Source: Paenibacillus psychroresistens (GTDB taxonomy: Bacteria > Bacillota > Bacilli > Paenibacillales > NBRC-103111). From it: 64,000 nucleotides of DNA. The stretch spans positions 900,501-964,500 of the forward strand of contig NZ_CP034235.1 of NCBI RefSeq assembly GCF_009728935.1, read 5' to 3'. Made by a program: the position numbers and the translations under genes. Below the pieces are notes generated by a model, which was not told where the DNA came from, made no database searches, and saw only the letters and a list, made by a program, of their open reading frames with translations. This document shows, piece after piece, positions 60,887 to 64,000 of the stretch (position 1 is the stretch's first letter; every line of letters starts with the position of its first letter).

Positions 60887-61921
60887 ATGGTGACTAGCAG
60901 CTTTGGAGCAAAAAACTTTATAGGCATCGACGGTGGAGGTACCAAAACACTTTGTATTCTCGGCGATCAGAATGGGCGTATTCTTGCTGAGGGCCGTGGT
61001 GAGTCCAGCAGCGTGAAATCCCGATCTTGGGAGGAAGTTAAACGAGTTTTACTCTCACTGATCCATGAGGTATTAGTTCGATCCGGTACAGATGCCTCCT
61101 CATTAGGTGGAGTTTTTCTCGGGCTTGCCGGTAGTGATAGACCCGAAGATCGGAAACGGATCGTCGACTGGCTACAGACGGAATTACCAGAAGGTGTCAC
61201 CATTACCGTACACAATGATGCAGTCACAGCTTTGGCTGCTGGAACCTGGGGACAGAGGGGCATTGTGCTGATTTCTGGCACAGGCTCAATCGCCTATGGA
61301 TTCGACCCTGCAACAGGAGAGTTTGTTAGAGTAGGCGGCTGGGGTTACCTTCTTGGCGATGAAGGCAGCGGCTTTGACCTTGGGCAGAAAGCGCTAATGG
61401 CTGTTATGCAGGAGTATGATGGTCGAGGTGAATCGACTGCTTTAACGAAGCTAGTACTGGAGCGTTGGGAATTACAGCATCCAGGGCAATTAATCAACAC
61501 CATTTATGGTCAGGAAAATGTACGGACTGCTATCGCAGATGGTTCTAAGCTTGTCCTGCAGGCTGCTGCAGCTGGAGATTCGGTAGCGGTTAAGCTGGTA
61601 GAGGAAGCTATTAAAGAGCTTGAAAAGCTTGTCCAAACAGCAACGGCTCAATTAATGAGTAAGCTTTCTGTGGGACTTAGCGAGAATAATGAAGTGTTGG
61701 GGCTTGAGATACCTCTAGTTTTAACTGGGGGATTATTCTCAGATCAACTGTTTGAACAGCTTTTTAGGGAAACACCAACGATGCAATCGGGTGCATTTGA
61801 GATTAGACTGCTCGAACGTCCTCCAGTTGTCGGAGCTTATTTGCTAGCTTTGCAGGAGCAGGACGTCGAATTGACCGAAGTGATGAAGCAACAAATTACA
61901 GCATTTGAATTCAAGACATAA
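60887..61921 (+). CDS. BadF/BadG/BcrA/BcrD-type amino sugar kinase, probable MurNAc/GlcNAc kinase (MurK-like)
   Basis: 344 residues. ASKHA-fold kinase of the N-acetylglucosamine kinase (NagK/MurK) group: phosphate 1 loop FIGIDGGGTKT at about 11-21, LISGTGSIAYG at about 126-136, and the family stretch WGYLLGDEGSGFDLG at about 149-163. Known MurK of Clostridium acetobutylicum phosphorylates both GlcNAc and MurNAc at C6. Its place between an ABC importer, which delivers unmodified sugar, and murQ makes MurNAc phosphorylation the most natural role. The start overlaps no gene; a GGAGCGGTGAAG site lies within the upstream stop region. Confidence 0.78.
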   Translation: MVTSSFGAKNFIGIDGGGTKTLCILGDQNGRILAEGRGESSSVKSRSWEEVKRVLLSLIHEVLVRSGTDASSLGGVFLGLAGSDRPEDRKRIVDWLQTELPEGVTITVHNDAVTALAAGTWGQRGIVLISGTGSIAYGFDPATGEFVRVGGWGYLLGDEGSGFDLGQKALMAVMQEYDGRGESTALTKLVLERWELQHPGQLINTIYGQENVRTAIADGSKLVLQAAAAGDSVAVKLVEEAIKELEKLVQTATAQLMSKLSVGLSENNEVLGLEIPLVLTGGLFSDQLFEQLFRETPTMQSGAFEIRLLERPPVVGAYLLALQEQDVELTEVMKQQITAFEFKT

Positions 61922-61959
61922 GATAATAGGTTCGAAGGCAGATTGCCTTGTATAAACCT

Positions 61960-61976
61960 TGACAAACACATTGTCA
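61960..61976. promoter_or_regulatory. Inverted repeat before murQ
   Basis: TGACAA-ACACA-TTGTCA lies 44 bases before the murQ start and overlaps a TTGACA hexamer (61959-61964), but no clear -10 lies 17 bases downstream. A binding site or a weak internal promoter is possible. Confidence 0.3.
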
Positions 61977-62020
61977 GAAAGCGGTGCAGTCGTTTTTTGG
62001 TAAAAAGGAGGAAAGGTAAA

Positions 62021-62938
62021 GTGACACAACAAATAAAACAACAACCACTTACGGAGCAAAGGAACAATAAATCACAGCACCTTGACCGTTTAAGTGTACA
62101 TGAAATCGTAACATTAATGAACGAAGAAGACCAAACGGTAGCACTTTCAGTACGCGAAGCTCTACCACAAATATCTATTGCCATTGAAGCTGTTGTTCGT
62201 GCCATGAAGCTTGGTGGCCGACTTTACTATATTGGAGCTGGAACAAGCGGACGTCTTGGTGTTCTAGATGCTTCAGAATGCCCGCCTACGTTTGGCGTAG
62301 ACACAGACTTGGTGAATGGTCTTATTGCAGGTGGAGAAAAAGCTATTCGTGCAGCGATAGAGAATGCTGAAGACAATGCCGAAGCAGGAGCCCGAACTAT
62401 TGCAGATATTGTACGTGAAGGCGATGTCGTCGTTGGAATCACAGCAAACGGGGCTGCCCCATATGTTATAGGTGCGATCCAAGAGGCGAATCGTATGGGA
62501 GTAACCACAATTGGAATCAGCTGTAATCAGGATACGCCATTAAGCTCAACTGTGCAGTTTCCGATTGAAGTACTAGTCGGGCCAGAGGTTATTACCGGTT
62601 CAACACGCTTAAAAGCAGGGACAGCGCAGAAGATGGTGTTGAACATGATTTCTTCGACTGCGATGATTCAGTTGGGTAAAGTCTACGGAAATCTAATGGT
62701 CAACATGAGAGCAACTAATAAGAAGCTTAGAGAACGTGCCATACGAGTTATTCAAGAGGCAACCGGAGCTGACGAAGAAACAGCTCGACGTATCGGAAGC
62801 GAAGCTAAGGGCGATGCAAGAGTTGCTATTCTGATGATCATGTTTGGGATTAGTCAGCAAAAAGCTGCGGGTATGCTTGTTCTTGCGCAAGATCACTTTG
62901 GTGAAGCAGTGAAATTACTCGAGCAAAGTCGTATATAA
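62021..62938 (+). CDS. murQ: N-acetylmuramic acid 6-phosphate etherase
   Basis: 305 residues, the normal length. MurQ cleaves the lactyl ether of MurNAc-6-phosphate to GlcNAc-6-phosphate and D-lactate. The SIS core shows YYIGAGTSGRLGVLDASECPPTFG (named by its ends, YYIGAGTSGR and SECPPTFG), followed by AGGEKAIRAAIENAEDN with the second catalytic acid, and GITANGAAPYV. The C-terminal UBA-like helical part with VIQEATGADEETARRI is complete. The GTG at 62021 follows AAAAGGAGG; the extension to 61943 has no ribosome site. It is the last gene of the operon, followed by a terminator. Confidence 0.93.
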   Translation: MTQQIKQQPLTEQRNNKSQHLDRLSVHEIVTLMNEEDQTVALSVREALPQISIAIEAVVRAMKLGGRLYYIGAGTSGRLGVLDASECPPTFGVDTDLVNGLIAGGEKAIRAAIENAEDNAEAGARTIADIVREGDVVVGITANGAAPYVIGAIQEANRMGVTTIGISCNQDTPLSSTVQFPIEVLVGPEVITGSTRLKAGTAQKMVLNMISSTAMIQLGKVYGNLMVNMRATNKKLRERAIRVIQEATGADEETARRIGSEAKGDARVAILMIMFGISQQKAAGMLVLAQDHFGEAVKLLEQSRI

Positions 62939-62963
62939 TAAAATTTAGAATTACATTTGCTTG

Positions 62964-62992
62964 CCTGCCGAAATTTGCGGCAGGTTTTTTTT
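62964..62992 (+). terminator. Rho-independent terminator of the MurNAc operon
   Basis: CCTGCCG and CGGCAGG stem followed by eight T. Confidence 0.85.
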
Positions 62993-63076
62993 ATGCGACT
63001 AGAAAGGTATTTAATGGGAAATGTAGAACTTAAAAACAGGTAACGAATTATAAATTCTTGGGAAGAAGGTAGAAGC

Positions 63077-63415
63077 ATGGGCAAAGTAGTGGGTTTTGAA
63101 ATAAGCAGTCAAGAGCCTGAAAAGGCAGCAGAATTTTATTCTAAGGTGTTTGGTTGGGAAATTGCAGAACCTCAATGGAACTATCAGGCTGTTAAGACAG
63201 CTGGAGGAGTTAATGGAGGGATTTCAGGTCCGCCAGACGATCATCCAGCAGGAACTCGCATTCAAATTGAAGTCGATTCCATTGATGACGCTATTTCTAA
63301 GGCTAAGGATCTAGGGGCTACTATTGTGAAAGATAAGATGGATTTTGATACTTTTTACCTTGCCTATCTGATTGATCCTACTGGAGTTCATTTTGGATTG
63401 ACTCAAATCAAGTAA
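63077..63415 (+). CDS. VOC family (glyoxalase-like) protein
   Basis: 112 residues, one pair of beta-alpha-beta-beta-beta modules: VVGFEISSQEPEKAAEFYSKVFGWEI at the start, and the second module with IEVDSIDDAISKAKDLGATIVKDK and YLIDPTGVHFGL. The usual metal-ligand His of the first strand (GFE here) is missing, so it may be a non-metal binding protein rather than an enzyme. GAAGAAGG precedes the ATG. It begins 138 bases after murQ, behind its terminator. Confidence 0.75.
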   Translation: MGKVVGFEISSQEPEKAAEFYSKVFGWEIAEPQWNYQAVKTAGGVNGGISGPPDDHPAGTRIQIEVDSIDDAISKAKDLGATIVKDKMDFDTFYLAYLIDPTGVHFGLTQIK

Positions 63416-63429
63416 TTGAATCAGGAGAG

Positions 63430-63699
63430 ATGATTTTTTTTGAATTCGGCAGTTCGGGTAGCGTATGGTATAAAAAAGATTGCTTGGCTGAAGAGGGAAT
63501 TGGTATTGTAACGATGACACTTAGTGATTTTGAACTGCATCCACTATCTGCTGATACTGCTCTAACAACCTATCGAATCTTTAACGAAGTAAAACTGCAG
63601 CATTCATTGCGCAGCTCGATATGGAAATTTAGAGACGGAAGCTGGCAAATGTTTTTCCATCAAGGTACACCAACGGAACGTGAACGGGGGATAGAATGA
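63430..63699 (+). CDS. DUF4440-like (NTF2 fold) protein, N-terminally short
   Basis: 89 residues. FFEFGSSGSVWYKKD, LTTYRIFNEV and a C-terminal RSSIWKFRDGSWQMFFHQGTP match the DUF4440 group of cone-shaped NTF2-fold proteins. Full-length relatives have about 35 more N-terminal residues (the first helices), absent here; the frame upstream holds a stop. The ATG follows AGGAGAG at very short spacing and is followed by eight T, a slippery run, so a truncated or frameshifted N-terminus is possible. It overlaps the next gene by four bases (ATGA). Confidence 0.55.
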   Translation: MIFFEFGSSGSVWYKKDCLAEEGIGIVTMTLSDFELHPLSADTALTTYRIFNEVKLQHSLRSSIWKFRDGSWQMFFHQGTPTERERGIE

Positions 63700-64000
63700 A
63701 CATTTTAATTCTTCAGCCAAAGCTTGAAAAAGGGATTGTTCAGCTTGAAAATGAGCTTCGTAACAACCCATCTGTGGATATAGTTATTTTTCCAGAGGGT
63801 TATTTGAATGAAAATGTGGGTCAAGCCTGTAAATTAGCGGAGAGCACAAACACCATATTTATAGGTGGTTACAGAAGGCTAAATGAAAGCCCAAAAGATA
63901 GAGCTATTATTATTAATCGCAAAGGCGAAATCGTTCTGGATAGAATAAAATATAGCCCCACATCTTTCATATTAGAAGAGAGTCTAAGAGTTGGTCTTAT
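63696..64000 (+). CDS. Carbon-nitrogen hydrolase (nitrilase-fold) protein, 3' end cut by window edge
   Basis: The first 101 residues are visible and the frame is open to the window end. The start is the ATG in an ATGA overlap with the previous gene, after ACGGGGG. NILILQPKLEKGIVQLENEL and IVIFPEGYLNENV carry the nitrilase-family Glu of the catalytic triad (in FPEGY), and TIFIGGYR is the following strand. Lys and Cys of the triad would lie outside the window. These enzymes hydrolyse amides or nitriles; substrate unknown. Confidence 0.65.
   Translation, partial: MNILILQPKLEKGIVQLENELRNNPSVDIVIFPEGYLNENVGQACKLAESTNTIFIGGYRRLNESPKDRAIIINRKGEIVLDRIKYSPTSFILEESLRVGL

Overview
The window looks like a chromosomal segment of a spore-forming member of the Paenibacillaceae, most likely Paenibacillus. 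The support is moderate GC content, strong AGGAGG ribosome sites, two SLH-anchored surface proteins, LplA/LplB/LplC-type ABC transporters beside two-domain AraC regulators, a Spo0E-like peptide, and a T-box and a c-di-GMP-I riboswitch of Firmicute type. I see no rRNA, tRNA, CRISPR array, prophage or intact insertion sequence.

Layout. 1-4521: a cut-off endonuclease/phosphatase-fold gene, an alpha/beta hydrolase and a MalT-like LuxR regulator. 4806-13031: a 1897-residue surface protein with six near-identical repeats, a TIMP-like/stalk-domain protein and a lipoprotein. 13273-23142: a carbohydrate uptake locus (two permeases, binding lipoprotein, membrane-sensor AraC regulator, an unassigned probable toroid protein, a GH105-type hydrolase and a cupin-AraC regulator), probably for pectin or rhamnogalacturonan fragments. 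23583-29700: a secreted discoidin-type protein, small acetyltransferases (one broken), two small genes and a divergent STAND-LuxR regulator. 29730-31684: a T-box leader with archaeal/fungal-type asd, then a MazG-like hydrolase. 31845-35458: a three-gene membrane / vWA-binding-protein / TelA module. 35600-42789: an ECF sigma factor with its probable anti-sigma factor, a frameshifted LRR-SLH protein, small regulators and a Spo0E-like peptide. 42794-50472: a class B PBP, TetR regulator, remnants, and a SNF2 helicase/SWIM pair. 51245-54522: two tandem paralogous stalk-domain proteins, then a 48-residue zinc-ribbon gene on the minus strand behind a c-di-GMP-I riboswitch. 54883-62938: a beta-propeller protein, then a probable N-acetylmuramic acid salvage operon (RpiR regulator, serine hydrolase, ABC importer, BadF-type sugar kinase, MurQ). 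63077-64000: VOC protein, truncated DUF4440-like protein and the start of a nitrilase-fold protein.

How the parts work together. In the sugar locus at 13273-23142, imported oligosaccharides would be sensed by the AraC proteins and cut inside the cell by the GH105-type enzyme. In the last operon, MurNAc or a muropeptide would enter unphosphorylated through the ABC importer, be phosphorylated by the BadF-type kinase, and be cleaved by MurQ to GlcNAc-6-phosphate and D-lactate; this would replace the PTS route of Bacillus subtilis.

The observations I rate highest are the c-di-GMP riboswitch driving a tiny zinc-ribbon gene (54376-54756), the ABC/kinase version of the MurNAc pathway, the T-box with a probable lysine specifier on asd, the vWA-binding-protein/TelA module, and a helicase gene that seems to start at AUU.
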